DNA of 54,190 bases from an uncultured Cellvibrio sp. (lineage in GTDB: Bacteria > Pseudomonadota > Gammaproteobacteria > Pseudomonadales > Cellvibrionaceae): positions 1 through 54,190 of the forward strand of contig CAMLML010000027.1 in NCBI GenBank assembly GCA_946481095.1, written 5' to 3'. The translations under genes were made by a program, and so were the position numbers. A model generated the notes under the pieces. It had not been told where the DNA came from. It saw nothing but the letters and a program-made list of their open reading frames with translations, and made no database searches. Positions 36,220-45,900 of the stretch are shown here, piece after piece (the first letter of the stretch is position 1; the number at the start of each line of letters is the position of its first letter).

Positions 36220-37593
36220 TCATTTAACCCAATCTACATCCAACTCAGAGGCAACCAAACTTCCGCGCAATGAATTGGTCAACGCCTCTTCAATTAAGAT
36301 GTCAGCAAACTTACCAATTAAATCAGCGTTGTCACAACGGAAGTTGACCACGCGATTATTTTCACTGCGGCCACAGAGTTGGCCTGGATCTTTTTTGGAG
36401 TAGCCAGTCACCAGAATACGTTCGGTGTTGCCAACCATGCGGCGACTGATGGCATGCGCTTGTTGAGTGAGGCGATCTTGCAGAATTTGCAGGCGTTGTT
36501 TTTTCACCTCTTCGGGTGTGTTGTCTTCCATATCGGCAGCCGGAGTGCCGGGGCGTGCGCTGTAAATAAAACTGTAAGAAGTATCAAAATCCATTTCGTG
36601 AATTAATTTCATAGTCGCTTCAAAATCTGCATCGGTTTCGCCGGGGAAACCTATAATAAAATCAGAAGAGAAGCTGATATTCGGGCGAATTTTTTTCAAG
36701 CGACGCAATTTGGATTTGTATTCCAAAACTGTGTGGCCGCGTTTCATCGCCATTAAAATTCGATCGGATCCACTTTGCACTGGTAAATGCAAATGGCTCA
36801 CCAATTGCGGAATATTGTTGTAAGCATCAATCAAGGCATCAGTAAATTCGACGGGATGTGAAGTCGTAAAACGAATGCGATCTATGCCATCGATTGCGGC
36901 AACGTAGCTAATCAATTCCGCCAAATCGACAATGCTGCCATCAGCCGCTTCGCCGCGATACGCGTTAACGTTTTGCCCCAACAAATTCACTTCGCGCACA
37001 CCTTGTTTGGCCAGGTGAAGAATTTCATTCATCACATCAGCCACCGGGCGGCTGACTTCTTCACCGCGAGTGTAGGGAACCACACAGAAAGTACAATATT
37101 TGGAGCAGCCTTCCATAATCGACACAAACGCACTGACGCCGTCGGCATCGGGTTGCGGCAAGCGGTCGAATTTTTCAATTTCAGGGAAGCTGACATCCAC
37201 CACAACTACGCCATTGTTTCGTTGGGTTTCCATCATTTCGGGCAAGCGGTGCAGGGTTTGCGGGCCGAAAATCAAATCCACATAAGGCGCACGTTCGGCA
37301 ATGGCTGCACCTTCCTGACTGGCGACGCAGCCGCCCACACCGATTATCAAATTGGGGTTTTTCTTCTTGAGTTTCTTCCAGCGACCAAGCTCGTGGAACA
37401 GCTTTTCTTGCGCTTTTTCACGAATCGAGCAGGTATTCACCAGGATCACGTCGGCATCTTCTGGGTTTTCGGTAGGCACCATCTGGTGCGATTCCCCCAG
37501 TAAATCCTTCATGCGCGACGAATCATACTCATTCATCTGACAGCCATGAGTTTTGATATAGAGCTTTTTGACCGGTGCTTCAGTGGCAGACAT
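36220..37593 (-). CDS. miaB: tRNA-2-methylthio-N6-dimethylallyladenosine synthase
   Basis: A radical-SAM methylthiotransferase modifying A37 in tRNAs that read UNN codons. The N-terminal domain has Cys residues in [22 protein letters not shown] and GGCVASQEG for one iron-sulfur cluster; the radical-SAM triad is GCSKYCTFC; the TRAM domain is at the C-terminus ([20 protein letters not shown]). From ATG 37593 there are 457 residues; AGGTAAG lies 6 bases before it. A TTG seven codons upstream is less likely. A good promoter lies 45 bases upstream. Confidence 0.96.
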   Translation of the reverse strand: MSATEAPVKKLYIKTHGCQMNEYDSSRMKDLLGESHQMVPTENPEDADVILVNTCSIREKAQEKLFHELGRWKKLKKKNPNLIIGVGGCVASQEGAAIAERAPYVDLIFGPQTLHRLPEMMETQRNNGVVVVDVSFPEIEKFDRLPQPDADGVSAFVSIMEGCSKYCTFCVVPYTRGEEVSRPVADVMNEILHLAKQGVREVNLLGQNVNAYRGEAADGSIVDLAELISYVAAIDGIDRIRFTTSHPVEFTDALIDAYNNIPQLVSHLHLPVQSGSDRILMAMKRGHTVLEYKSKLRRLKKIRPNISFSSDFIIGFPGETDADFEATMKLIHEMDFDTSYSFIYSARPGTPAADMEDNTPEEVKKQRLQILQDRLTQQAHAISRRMVGNTERILVTGYSKKDPGQLCGRSENNRVVNFRCDNADLIGKFADILIEEALTNSLRGSLVASELDVDWVK

Positions 37594-37634
37594 GCAACTT
37601 ACCTGATTAAACAAGACACAAAAAAGAGGCGCGC

Positions 37635-37663
37635 ATTATAGGGGGTTAGCCAGTTGGAATCAC
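37635..37663 (-). promoter_or_regulatory. Sigma-70 promoter of miaB
   Basis: On the minus strand: GTGATT, 17-bp spacer, perfect TATAAT, then GCGCGCCTC and a T run. The leader is about 35 bases. The same GTGATT -35 and GCG-rich discriminator are seen before pyrF. Confidence 0.65.
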
Positions 37664-37736
37664 CTGTTTAAATGCCCCGAAGCAGCGGGATTGCGGTAAG
37701 ATGCGCGCCCCTGAACCACCCAGCTTGCAGGTTTCC

Positions 37737-38069
37737 ATGAACAAGACATTCAAACTCGACACTCAAGACCCGAGTTCCTCGCTCGACAAAATCAAGCAGG
37801 AAATCCGCAAATACGTAAAACGCGAGCGCCGTAAAAAATTGCCGCCGGTATCGGATTATTGGTTGTTCGATTGCAAGTTTGGCATCACCGAAGCTGAAGC
37901 CGAAGACGTAAAGCTCAGAGATTTATTCGCACATCTGGATACTGCAATCGCCCAAAGCGCTACCAGCTTTTATGTCGAGATTATGGCAAAACCCGCATTA
38001 AGAAAACCGCGTGGCCGTCTCGCACAACATGCGGATGTATCGGATGAGGATGATGATTTGGGCGAGTAA
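37737..38069 (+). CDS. DUF6172 family protein
   Basis: A 110-residue basic-then-acidic protein of unknown function: MNKTFKLDTQDPSSSLDKIK, EIRKYVKRERRKKLP, YWLFDCKFG, and an acidic tail (VSDEDDDLGE). The RKYVKRERRK block followed by a Trp-Phe-Asp-Cys-Lys-Phe-Gly segment is what I recall for DUF6172. ATG 37737 follows CAGGTTTCC; an upstream ATG at 37701 lies inside the promoter region and is not used. TAAGAT-GCGCGCC at 37697-37709 is a likely promoter. It is divergent from miaB. The stop codon is in the loop of a small GGCGA/TCGCC palindrome. Confidence 0.75.
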   Translation: MNKTFKLDTQDPSSSLDKIKQEIRKYVKRERRKKLPPVSDYWLFDCKFGITEAEAEDVKLRDLFAHLDTAIAQSATSFYVEIMAKPALRKPRGRLAQHADVSDEDDDLGE

Positions 38070-38075
38070 TCGCCC

Positions 38076-38105
38076 GTAGGTTGGAAGAGCGCAGCGACTT
38101 CCGAC
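38076..38105 (+). repeat. REP-like hairpin with GTAG head
   Basis: GTAGG is followed by TTGGAAG-AGCGCAGCGA-CTTCCGA, an imperfect 7-bp stem. It starts 6 bases after the DUF6172 stop. The GTAG head followed by a hairpin is the layout of REP elements served by REP-associated tyrosine transposases. Confidence 0.55.
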
Positions 38106-38154
38106 AAAATTGTTCGCAAATATCTAAAAACTCAAACTCCAAAAAACGGTAGAA

Positions 38155-38283
38155 GTAGGGCGGGTCAAGACCCGCGTGTGCGAAGTGACGTCTATCAACA
38201 GATGAAAAATATTAATAATTTTATAAAGCAAAAATTATCAAAAATTCAGGCTTGGGTGCCGCGCGGGTCTTGACCCGCCCTAC
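38155..38283. repeat. Inverted pair of GTAG-headed REP-like hairpins (BIME-like)
   Basis: The left copy (38155-38176) reads GTAGG, then GCGGGTC-AA-GACCCGC. The right copy (38262-38283) is its exact 22-base reverse complement, ending CCTAC. Each is itself a 7-bp hairpin. The 85 bases between them are AT-rich and hold no gene. It lies between DUF6172 and the end of the rhlE-like gene. Confidence 0.75.
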
Positions 38284-38325
38284 GGCGAGACCGAGGTATC
38301 CAAAGAAAAATAAACGCGATATTTT

Positions 38326-39681
38326 TCAACGTTTTTTAGTGGGAGCCTTCTTCGGTTTAGCGATAGTTTTATCACCACCAACTTTACTCTTAGCTTTCAC
38401 CACTTTCCCCACTGCAGGTTTTGATCTTGAGCTGGTTTTAGTTTGACCTGTAGTTTTGCTTTTCCCCACAGTTGGCTTTTTCGGTTTCTCTTTCGCGAGT
38501 TTCAGTAATCCGCTTTTGGGTTTTTCAATTTTCTTAACAACGGTTTCGGTGGTTTCGAAGCCTTTGATTTTTTCGCGTTTGATTTTGGTGTCGATTACTT
38601 CTTCGATTAATGAAATACGGTGTTCTTCTGCTGGAGTTACGAAGGAAATGGCGGTGCCTTTTTTACCGGCGCGGCCGGTGCGGCCGACGCGGTGTACGTA
38701 ATCTTCGGTGAAGAAGGGCAAATCCAGATTGACGACAAAATCCAAGCCTTGAATATCCAAACCGCGTGCGGCGACTTCGGTGGCGACCAGCACTTGTAAT
38801 TTTCCATCTTTAAATTCTTGCAGTGCGCGTCGTCTTGATCCCTGGGTTTTTTCGCTGTGAATGACGGCCGCTTCAACTTTGTCGTTTTTTAATGCTTTAA
38901 ATAAATTTTCAGCTTCTTCGCGTGTGCTGCTGAAAACCATCACTTGATACCAATTTTCTGTACGCAGCAAATGTAAAAACAATTCGTATTTACGTGTTGA
39001 ATCGACGGGGTACAGCAGATGATTGACTGTGTCGGCAACCGAGTTGCGTTTGCTCACCGTAATAAGGGTAGGGCGGTTCATCGCTTGTTTGGATAAATTG
39101 GTGACCAGCGGCGAACCGGTTGCGGAAAAAAATAAAGTTTGATGCGGGCGAGTAATGCTGGTTAACAATGCGTGCATATCGTTAACGAAACCCATATCCA
39201 ACATGCGGTCCGCTTCGTCCAGGACTGCAAATTCCACTTTCGCTAAATTGATATTCTCCAATTCGATATGTTCTTTTAATCGACCGGGTGTGGCGACCAG
39301 GATATCGATACCTGCGCGTAATTTTGCGCTTTGATTGGTGACTTTAACTCCGCCATAAATAGCGACAATTTTGAGTGGGGTAAATTGCGCGAAAGATTGC
39401 ATGGTTTTGGCGATTTGCTCAACCAACTCGCGGGTTGGCGCCAATATTAATGTACGAACAAAGCCCGATTCAGCTGATTTGGGCTTTTCCAGCATTTGTT
39501 GCAACACCGGCAAACAGTAGGCAGCGGTTTTACCAGTGCCGGTTTGCGCGGTGGTGAGCAGGTCTATGCCTCTGCGAGCAGCGGGAATGGCTTGTTCCTG
39601 AACCGGTGTCAGGGTTTTAAATCCCATAACTTTAAGGGCATGCAATAGTTCTGGCGCAAGGCCAAGGGATGCGAAATTCAT
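38326..39681 (-). CDS. rhlE: DEAD-box ATP-dependent RNA helicase, RhlE type
   Basis: A 451-residue helicase for RNA remodelling, ribosome assembly or mRNA decay. Motifs in order: Q motif (GFKTLTPVQEQAIP), AQTGTGKTAAYCLP, PTRELVEQI, DEADRMLDMGF, SATGS, EVAARGLDIQGLDFV and HRVGRTGRAGKKGT. The last ~80 residues are a Lys/Pro/Thr-rich tail, probably an RNA-binding arm. The ATG at 39681 gives the usual start MNFASLGLAPELL; the frame upstream to 39879 runs through the promoter and the divergent gene and is rejected. A TATACT box at 39717-39722 is its likely -10. Confidence 0.93.
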   Translation of the reverse strand: MNFASLGLAPELLHALKVMGFKTLTPVQEQAIPAARRGIDLLTTAQTGTGKTAAYCLPVLQQMLEKPKSAESGFVRTLILAPTRELVEQIAKTMQSFAQFTPLKIVAIYGGVKVTNQSAKLRAGIDILVATPGRLKEHIELENINLAKVEFAVLDEADRMLDMGFVNDMHALLTSITRPHQTLFFSATGSPLVTNLSKQAMNRPTLITVSKRNSVADTVNHLLYPVDSTRKYELFLHLLRTENWYQVMVFSSTREEAENLFKALKNDKVEAAVIHSEKTQGSRRRALQEFKDGKLQVLVATEVAARGLDIQGLDFVVNLDLPFFTEDYVHRVGRTGRAGKKGTAISFVTPAEEHRISLIEEVIDTKIKREKIKGFETTETVVKKIEKPKSGLLKLAKEKPKKPTVGKSKTTGQTKTSSRSKPAVGKVVKAKSKVGGDKTIAKPKKAPTKKR

Positions 39682-39805
39682 AAGCAGGTCAATAGATGGT
39701 GATAAAAGAGGCGCGAAGTATAGGGTAAATAGCATCCATGGACTAATCTGAATGCTGGATCTTTGGATGAAATGCCTGTAACCGGGCGTGAATGAGGAAA
39801 ACTTA

Positions 39806-39814
39806 TGGTATTCT
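39806..39814 (+). promoter_or_regulatory. Extended -10 promoter of the DUF1820 gene
   Basis: TGG-TATTCT followed by GCGCGCCC, 43 bases before the ATG. A matching divergent box for rhlE, TATACT-TCGCGCCTC on the minus strand, lies at 39708-39722. Both fit the GC-rich discriminator pattern of this window. Confidence 0.5.
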
Positions 39815-39856
39815 GCGCGCCCTTGATTGAATCTGTTTTTCGAGTAATTGATATTT

Positions 39857-40189
39857 ATGGCCAACAAACCCGTATACAAAGTTATCTTTCTTAACCAAGC
39901 CCAAGTCTATGAAATCTTCTGTACTGCGATTTACCAGAGTGAGATGTATGGTTTTATCGAAATAGAAGAGTTGGTATTTGGTGAGCGCAGTCAATTATTG
40001 GTTGATCCTGCGGAAGAGAAATTGAAAAATGAATTTGCTGGTGTGAAGCGTTCTTATATTCCAATGCATGCGATTATTCGTATTGATGAAGTGGAAAAAG
40101 AAGGAATTGTTAAAGTCACCGAAGTGAAATCGGGCGATAAAGTGACTCCCTTTCCCTACGGCGGTTTTATACCAAAACCGAATGAATAA
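39857..40189 (+). CDS. DUF1820 family protein
   Basis: A 110-residue soluble protein of unknown function common in gammaproteobacteria. Conserved stretches: ANKPVYKVIFLNQAQVYEIF, YGFIEIEELVFGER, DPAEEKLKNEFAGVKRSYIP, MHAIIRIDEVEKEG and the TPFPYGG ending. ATG 39857 (MANKPVYK) is the family start; three residues upstream (ATG 39848) would also be in frame but add nothing known. It is followed by a strong terminator, so it is a single-gene unit. The family occurs in pseudomonads and their relatives, but I know no biochemical role for it. Confidence 0.85.
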   Translation: MANKPVYKVIFLNQAQVYEIFCTAIYQSEMYGFIEIEELVFGERSQLLVDPAEEKLKNEFAGVKRSYIPMHAIIRIDEVEKEGIVKVTEVKSGDKVTPFPYGGFIPKPNE

Positions 40190-40193
40190 TCAA

Positions 40194-40217
40194 AAGCGGC
40201 GCAAGCCGCTTTTTTTA
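40194..40217 (+). terminator. Rho-independent terminator after DUF1820
   Basis: AAGCGGC-GCAA-GCCGCTT is a perfect 7-bp stem with a GCAA tetraloop; the T run continues to 40217. It starts 5 bases after the stop codon. Confidence 0.92.
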
Positions 40218-40265
40218 TGGCGCTTCTCTTTGAAAAAGGTAGGCGGTGGAACAAAAGGAGAGTAA

Positions 40266-41705
40266 ATGACTGAATTATATTTAGTGATCGACCAGGGTGG
40301 GCAAAGCACACGTGTTGCTGTTTTTGATTCGAGAGGAAATATTATTGCTCAGGAAAAATCACCCTGCGCAACACAAATTATTGATTTTCATGGCCAACAG
40401 CATATAGAGCAAAATCCCCGGGAAATCTTACGGGGCATTTTGGATTCAATTAAAAAAATTCAACATCAATTAGGTGATCAGGTCAACAACATAAAAGCTG
40501 CTGGATTTTCAGGGCAGGGCTCTTCATTACTCTGCTGGAATAACAAAACTGGAGAGCCGCTGAGTGCAGTATTAAGTTGGCAGGATACACGCGGAAAAGC
40601 TTATCTTAATCAGCTAAAAATGACACATCAGCAGGTTCAACAACTGACGGGGTTGCGTTTTTCTCCCCATTATGGCGCCAGTAAAATTCGTTGGTGTTTG
40701 GATAATCTGCAAAGTGTTAAGTCAGCGCAAATCGATAACCAATTGACTGCAGGCCCGATTGTCTGTTTTATTTTGTGGCATCTGGCAAGTAAAAAAAATG
40801 GGGTAGATCCTGGTCATGCGCAACGAACATTGCTGTGGAATATCCAATCTGCTAACTGGGATTCACAATTATTGGATTTATTTTCAATTCCGCAATCGAT
40901 CTTGCCTGAATGTAAATGGCATCAGGATAATTTTGGGCAATTAATTTTAAATAATTATGTCGTTGATTTTCGTGTTTGCGCACGTGATCAGGGTGCATCG
41001 CTATTCGCAAATGGTATGCCGGATAAAAACACGGCTTACATTAATATTGGCACGGGTGCTTTTATTCAGCGAGTTTCACAGGATAAAAATCCACCGGAAG
41101 GTTTATTAATTAGCCCGCTGTGGATTGGCAAAAATACTGGTGATAATCTTTACGCTTGGGAAGCTACTGTGAATGGCTCTGCGGCAGCTATTCCATTTAT
41201 TGAACAAGAATCGGGATTGCAGATTACGCCGGAAATTATTGCGCAGGCTTTATCAATTCCATTAGGTACAGCAGATTATTTGATCAACACTCAAGGTGGT
41301 TTGGGCGCACCCTTTTGGCGGACGGATATTGAGTCCCGATTTTCAGGTTTGTTGTCACCTTTGCAGCAGGTCGCTGTTTGGTTGGAATCCATTTTATTTT
41401 TATTGATGATTAATCTGCAAAAAATGAATGTGGATAACAGCTTGATGAAGATTCATTTCAGCGGAGGCTTCAGTCAGTCTGATAAGTTCTGTCAATTATT
41501 GGCGGATTTAACCCGCTTGCCTGTAAATGTCAGTGAAAATCCCGAAGCCAGTTTACAGGGTATTGCTTATCTCACAGCTAATCGGCCTGACAACTGGAAC
41601 TGTTCAATCAGTGCCCGATTGTTTGTTCCGAGTGTACAAGAAAGCTTATTGCACAAACGTTTTGCGTGCTGGTGGATGGCGATGAAAAAGGTTTTGGAGT
41701 CATAA
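40266..41705 (+). CDS. FGGY-family carbohydrate kinase, substrate unknown
   Basis: A 479-residue ATP-dependent sugar or polyol kinase. It has the nucleotide loop LVIDQGGQSTRVAVF (residues ~6-20, where glycerol kinase has DQGTTS), the SWQDTRGKAY block with Asp107, the catalytic-base segment RDQGASLFANG (Asp241), INIGTGAFI, and the C-terminal FSGGFSQSDKFCQLLADLTR signature. The glycerol-binding Arg-Glu of GlpK (NQRETT) is replaced by FSGQGSSLL, closer to xylulokinases, so it is probably not a glycerol kinase. AAAGGAG precedes the ATG. Downstream is an efflux system, 106 bases away, so context gives no substrate. Confidence 0.85.
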   Translation: MTELYLVIDQGGQSTRVAVFDSRGNIIAQEKSPCATQIIDFHGQQHIEQNPREILRGILDSIKKIQHQLGDQVNNIKAAGFSGQGSSLLCWNNKTGEPLSAVLSWQDTRGKAYLNQLKMTHQQVQQLTGLRFSPHYGASKIRWCLDNLQSVKSAQIDNQLTAGPIVCFILWHLASKKNGVDPGHAQRTLLWNIQSANWDSQLLDLFSIPQSILPECKWHQDNFGQLILNNYVVDFRVCARDQGASLFANGMPDKNTAYINIGTGAFIQRVSQDKNPPEGLLISPLWIGKNTGDNLYAWEATVNGSAAAIPFIEQESGLQITPEIIAQALSIPLGTADYLINTQGGLGAPFWRTDIESRFSGLLSPLQQVAVWLESILFLLMINLQKMNVDNSLMKIHFSGGFSQSDKFCQLLADLTRLPVNVSENPEASLQGIAYLTANRPDNWNCSISARLFVPSVQESLLHKRFACWWMAMKKVLES

Positions 41706-41811
41706 AATTCATTTTTTCAAAAAATGTAAAGCTGGGTTAAATAATTTTATGCTTTCAAATCTGTCTACAATTAAAGGTATGATGATTCATCACAATTTCA
41801 GAGAGCAATTC

Positions 41812-42909
41812 ATGAAATACGCCATTATTTTTGTATCGATTCTCTTGTCTGCAAATGTATTTGCACAAAGTGATAGAGCTGTTGATGTCATAGTGCAGCC
41901 AGTTGCTTTGCTTCCAATACAAACCGAATTGGAGGCCATAGGCAGTTTGTATGCTAATGAATCGATAGAAATTACCGCTAATCTCAATAAGAAAATTACG
42001 GGGATTAATTTCCATGATGGCCAGCGGGTCAAGTCAGGCCATATTTTAGTGGAAATGACCAGTCACGAGGAGCGTGCGTTGTTGGCTGAAGCCAGAGTGA
42101 ATTCAGAAGAGGCAAAAAAACAGTGGGAGCGGGTTGATGCTTTGGCAAAAAGTGGCGCAGCATCGCAATCATTGTTGGATCAACGGTTACGTGAATATGA
42201 AGCCGCGCAAGCCAGATACAATGCATTGGAATCGCGATTGAAAGATTTATTGTTGCAGGCACCTTTTTCCGGTGTTGTTGGCTTGCGACAAGTCAGTGTT
42301 GGTGCTCTGGTTTCTCCGGGTGACGTGATCACGACTTTAAATGATGATTCAAAAATGAAATTGGATTTCACTGTGCCATCAATCTATCTCAGCAGTCTTT
42401 CGAATGGCTTAAGTGTTAAAGCAAAAGCACGTGATCTGAATAATAAAATATTGATTGGAAAGGTTTCCAGTGTTGATAATCAAATTGATCCGGTCACGCG
42501 TGCAATTAAAGTGCGCGCTATTCTGGAAAACCCTGATTATGAATTAAAGCAAGGCATGCTAATGGAAGTGACACTACAAACCAAAGAAAGACAATCCCTG
42601 GTTATTTCCGAAGCCGCATTAATGCCATTGGCCAGTAATAATTTTGTATTTGTTGTTAAAGAATCGGCAGAAAAAAAATTAATCGTAGAAAGAAAAAAAA
42701 TAGAAATAGGTCAGCGCTTGGTGGGCTCTGTTGAAGTTACTTCAGGGTTGGCGGAAGGGGATAAAGTTGTTACGCATGGTGTGCAAAAACTACGTGCAGG
42801 CCAATCCATTAACATATTATCCGAAGAAAAACCGGCATCAGTAACTCCTGCTGAATCACATCTTTCTGATTTGATCCCGACTGAAAAAGCCGAGGCCAAA
42901 TTATTATGA
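41812..42909 (+). CDS. RND efflux periplasmic adaptor (membrane-fusion protein)
   Basis: A 365-residue adaptor linking the RND pump to an outer-membrane channel. Signal peptide 1-19 (ending NVFAQ, no lipobox), a biotinyl/lipoyl-like half (KKITGINFHDGQRVKSGHIL), a coiled-coil hairpin (~85-135, ERVDALAKSGAASQSLLDQR), the second half (LLLQAPFSGVVGLRQVSVGA), a beta-barrel (VSSVDNQIDPVTRAIKVRA) and a membrane-proximal domain (SVEVTSGLAEGDKVVTHG). ATG 41812 starts at the signal; the upstream frame from 41749 adds 21 residues that spoil it. It overlaps the pump by four bases (ATGA). No TolC-type gene is in the window. Confidence 0.93.
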   Translation: MKYAIIFVSILLSANVFAQSDRAVDVIVQPVALLPIQTELEAIGSLYANESIEITANLNKKITGINFHDGQRVKSGHILVEMTSHEERALLAEARVNSEEAKKQWERVDALAKSGAASQSLLDQRLREYEAAQARYNALESRLKDLLLQAPFSGVVGLRQVSVGALVSPGDVITTLNDDSKMKLDFTVPSIYLSSLSNGLSVKAKARDLNNKILIGKVSSVDNQIDPVTRAIKVRAILENPDYELKQGMLMEVTLQTKERQSLVISEAALMPLASNNFVFVVKESAEKKLIVERKKIEIGQRLVGSVEVTSGLAEGDKVVTHGVQKLRAGQSINILSEEKPASVTPAESHLSDLIPTEKAEAKLL

Positions 42910-45900
42910 AATTATCCGATGTTTCCATTAAGCGACCAGTATTTGCGTCAGTTATTTCAATACTGTTAATTGCATTTGGATTGGTTTCATTTGAACGATT
43001 AACTTTGCGCGAATACCCTAATATCGATCCTCCGGTTGTTTCTATTCGCACCAATTATCCCGGTGCCGCTGCACAAATTGTTGAAACGCGTATAACCAAA
43101 GTTATTGAAGATCGTATTTCGGGTGTTGAGGGTATTCGTTATATAGAATCATCCAGCGAAAATGGGGTATCCAATATCACGGTACAATTCGAGACCGGAC
43201 ATAATATGGATTCTGCTGCAAATGATATTCGCGACAGAGTTGCGCGTGCGTTAGGAAATTTGCCTGATGAAGCAGATCCGCCGGAAGTACAAAAAGTTAG
43301 TTCAGATGAAGATGTCATTCTTTGGTTTAACTTTGAAGGCGAAGGCATGACTATGCCGGAGCTAACCGATTATGCACAGCGTTATCTGGTCGATCGTTTT
43401 GCGGTAGTTGACGGTGTTGCGCGCGTGCGAATTGGCGGCGAACAACGTTATGCCATGCGCATTTGGTTAGACAGGCAAGCATTGGCTGCGCGAGACCTGA
43501 CCGTCAATGATGTTGAAACGGCGTTGCGTTCGGAAAATATTGAATTGCCTGCTGGTAGCATTGAATCACTTGAACGACAATTTACTTTACGTATGGCGCG
43601 TTCTTACAAAACAGTTGATCAGTTTTCACAGCTCGTCGTCAAACGCGGTGATGATGGGCATTTAATTCGTTTGGCAGATATTGCAAAAGTTGAAAAAGGT
43701 ACTGAAGAGGATCGTAATTTATTTCGCGGCAATGGCACGACACAAGTGGGAATTGGTATTGTCAAACAATCAACAGCTAATACTATTGATGTGGCTCGTG
43801 GTGTAAAAGCCGAACGCGATATGATCAATGCCAATTTGCCCAAAGGCATGAGTCTGGAAGACAGTTACGATAGTTCCATATTTGTCGAACGCGCAATACA
43901 TGAAGTTTATATCACCATTGTCATTGCCATTTTTATGGTGATTCTAATGATTTATTTATTTCTGGGCAGCGTTCGTGCAATGTTAATTCCCGCAGTTGCT
44001 GTTCCTGTTTCCATCATCGCTACTTTTATTGTGCTGGCGGCCATGGATTTTTCAGTAAATATGTTAACGCTCCTGGCATTGGTGTTAGCGATTGGCTTGG
44101 TTGTGGACGATGCAATTGTGGTGTTGGAAAATATTGTTCGTCATATAGAAGAAAAAAAGAAACCGCCACTACTTGCTGCCTATGATGGTGCGCGTGAAGT
44201 CGGATTTGCTGTTATCGCGACAACTCTGGTGTTGGTCGCAATATTTGTTCCTATCGTATTTTTGAAAGGCGATATAGGCAGATTATTTTCAGAATTCGCG
44301 ATTACCATGGCGGCGGCTGTTGGGTTTTCTGCGCTCATAGCCTTGACCTTGTCACCCATGCTGTCATCAAAAATTTTACATCCTGCAGGTCAGCGAAGTC
44401 GATTGGTAGAAAATATTGATGAGTTGATGTTGCGTTTGCGAAAACAATATCAAACTTCTATTTTATTTTGCATCACTCATAAGAAATGGGTGAGTTTGTG
44501 TTTTGTATTATTGATCGCATTAAGCGGGTTTCTTGCTTTTAAAATTCCTTCTGAATACGCTCCCAAAGAAGATAGAGGAACATTTTTTGTGATGGTGAAT
44601 GGCCCCGAAGGAGCCAGTTATGCCTACATGGAAGAGTATATGAATGAAATTGAAAACCGGATGATGAAGTATGTTGATTCCGGAGAAATCACCCGAATGA
44701 TGGTGCGTGCACCGCGCGCGTTTGGAGCGATTGAAAGTTTTAATAGCGGAATGATTATTGCGGTAATGAATGATTGGAGTTTACGTCGTAATTCATTTGT
44801 GGTGATGGATGAAATCCGTCAAAAATTATCAGATTTGCCTGGCGTTTCTGCTGTTCCTATTATGCGTCAAGGTTTTGGTTCACAAGTACAAAAGCCGGTT
44901 CAATTTGTATTGGGTGGTGGTACTTATGAAGAGTTGGGTCAATGGCGGGATATTTTGTTGGAAAAATTGGAAAAAGATAATCCTGGATTAATTGGAATTG
45001 ATTGGGATTACAAAGAAACCAAACCGCAAGTTGAAGTAATGATTGATACCAATCGTGCGGCTGATTTGGGAGTCAGCGTGAACAATATTGGTCGAACACT
45101 GGAAACTATGTTGGGCTCACGTCGTGCGACAACTTATATCGATGACGGGGAAGAGTACGATGTTATTTTGCAAGGCGCGCGTGATGAACAACGCACGATT
45201 GGTAGTTTGCAAAATATGTATGTTCGATCCGAGCGTTCAGGGCAATTAATTCCACTCTCCAATTTAGTTACCTTAAAAGAAGTAGCGGATGCCAGCCGAT
45301 TAAATCGTTACAACCGTATGCGTTCATTAACTATCGATGCCAATTTATCTGGCGATTTGACTTTGGGCGAAGCTTTGACACATCTTAATCAATTGGCGCG
45401 CGAACATTTGCCCTCAAAAGTTATTATTGATTACCGTGGTTTGTCCCGCGACTTCCAAACAGCGGGTAATTCAGTGATGTTTATTTTCCTGTTGGGCATT
45501 CTGGTCACTTTTTTGGTGTTGGCTGCACAATTTGAAAGTTATATTCACCCTTTCGTTATTATGTTGACTGTACCTTTGGCTATTTTGGGTGGATTAATCG
45601 GTTTATTTATTACCGGTAGCACATTCAATCTTTATTCGCAGATTGGTTTAATTATGTTGATTGGTTTGGCAGCCAAAAACGGAATTTTAATTGTTGAATT
45701 TGCCAATCAGTTGCGAGACAGAGGTGTCGAGTTTACAGAAGCTTTATTAGAAGCGGCATCGGCACGTTTAAGGCCGATACTCATGACCAGTTTAACGGCA
45801 GTTGCCGGAGCAGTTCCTTTGGTCATTGGTTCAGGAGCTGGTTCTGAAACCCGCTTTGTGATTGGTGTGGTGGTGATTTCCGGGGTGTTGATCGCTACTT

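Noticed and set aside
36973..37503. Plus-strand ORF of 176 codons opposite miaB
   Set aside because: It is fully covered by miaB on the other strand; its His/Phe-rich composition is a shadow pattern.
39682..39879. A 66-residue N-terminal extension of the helicase
   Set aside because: It runs through the divergent promoter region and overlaps the DUF1820 start; homologs begin MNFASLGL.
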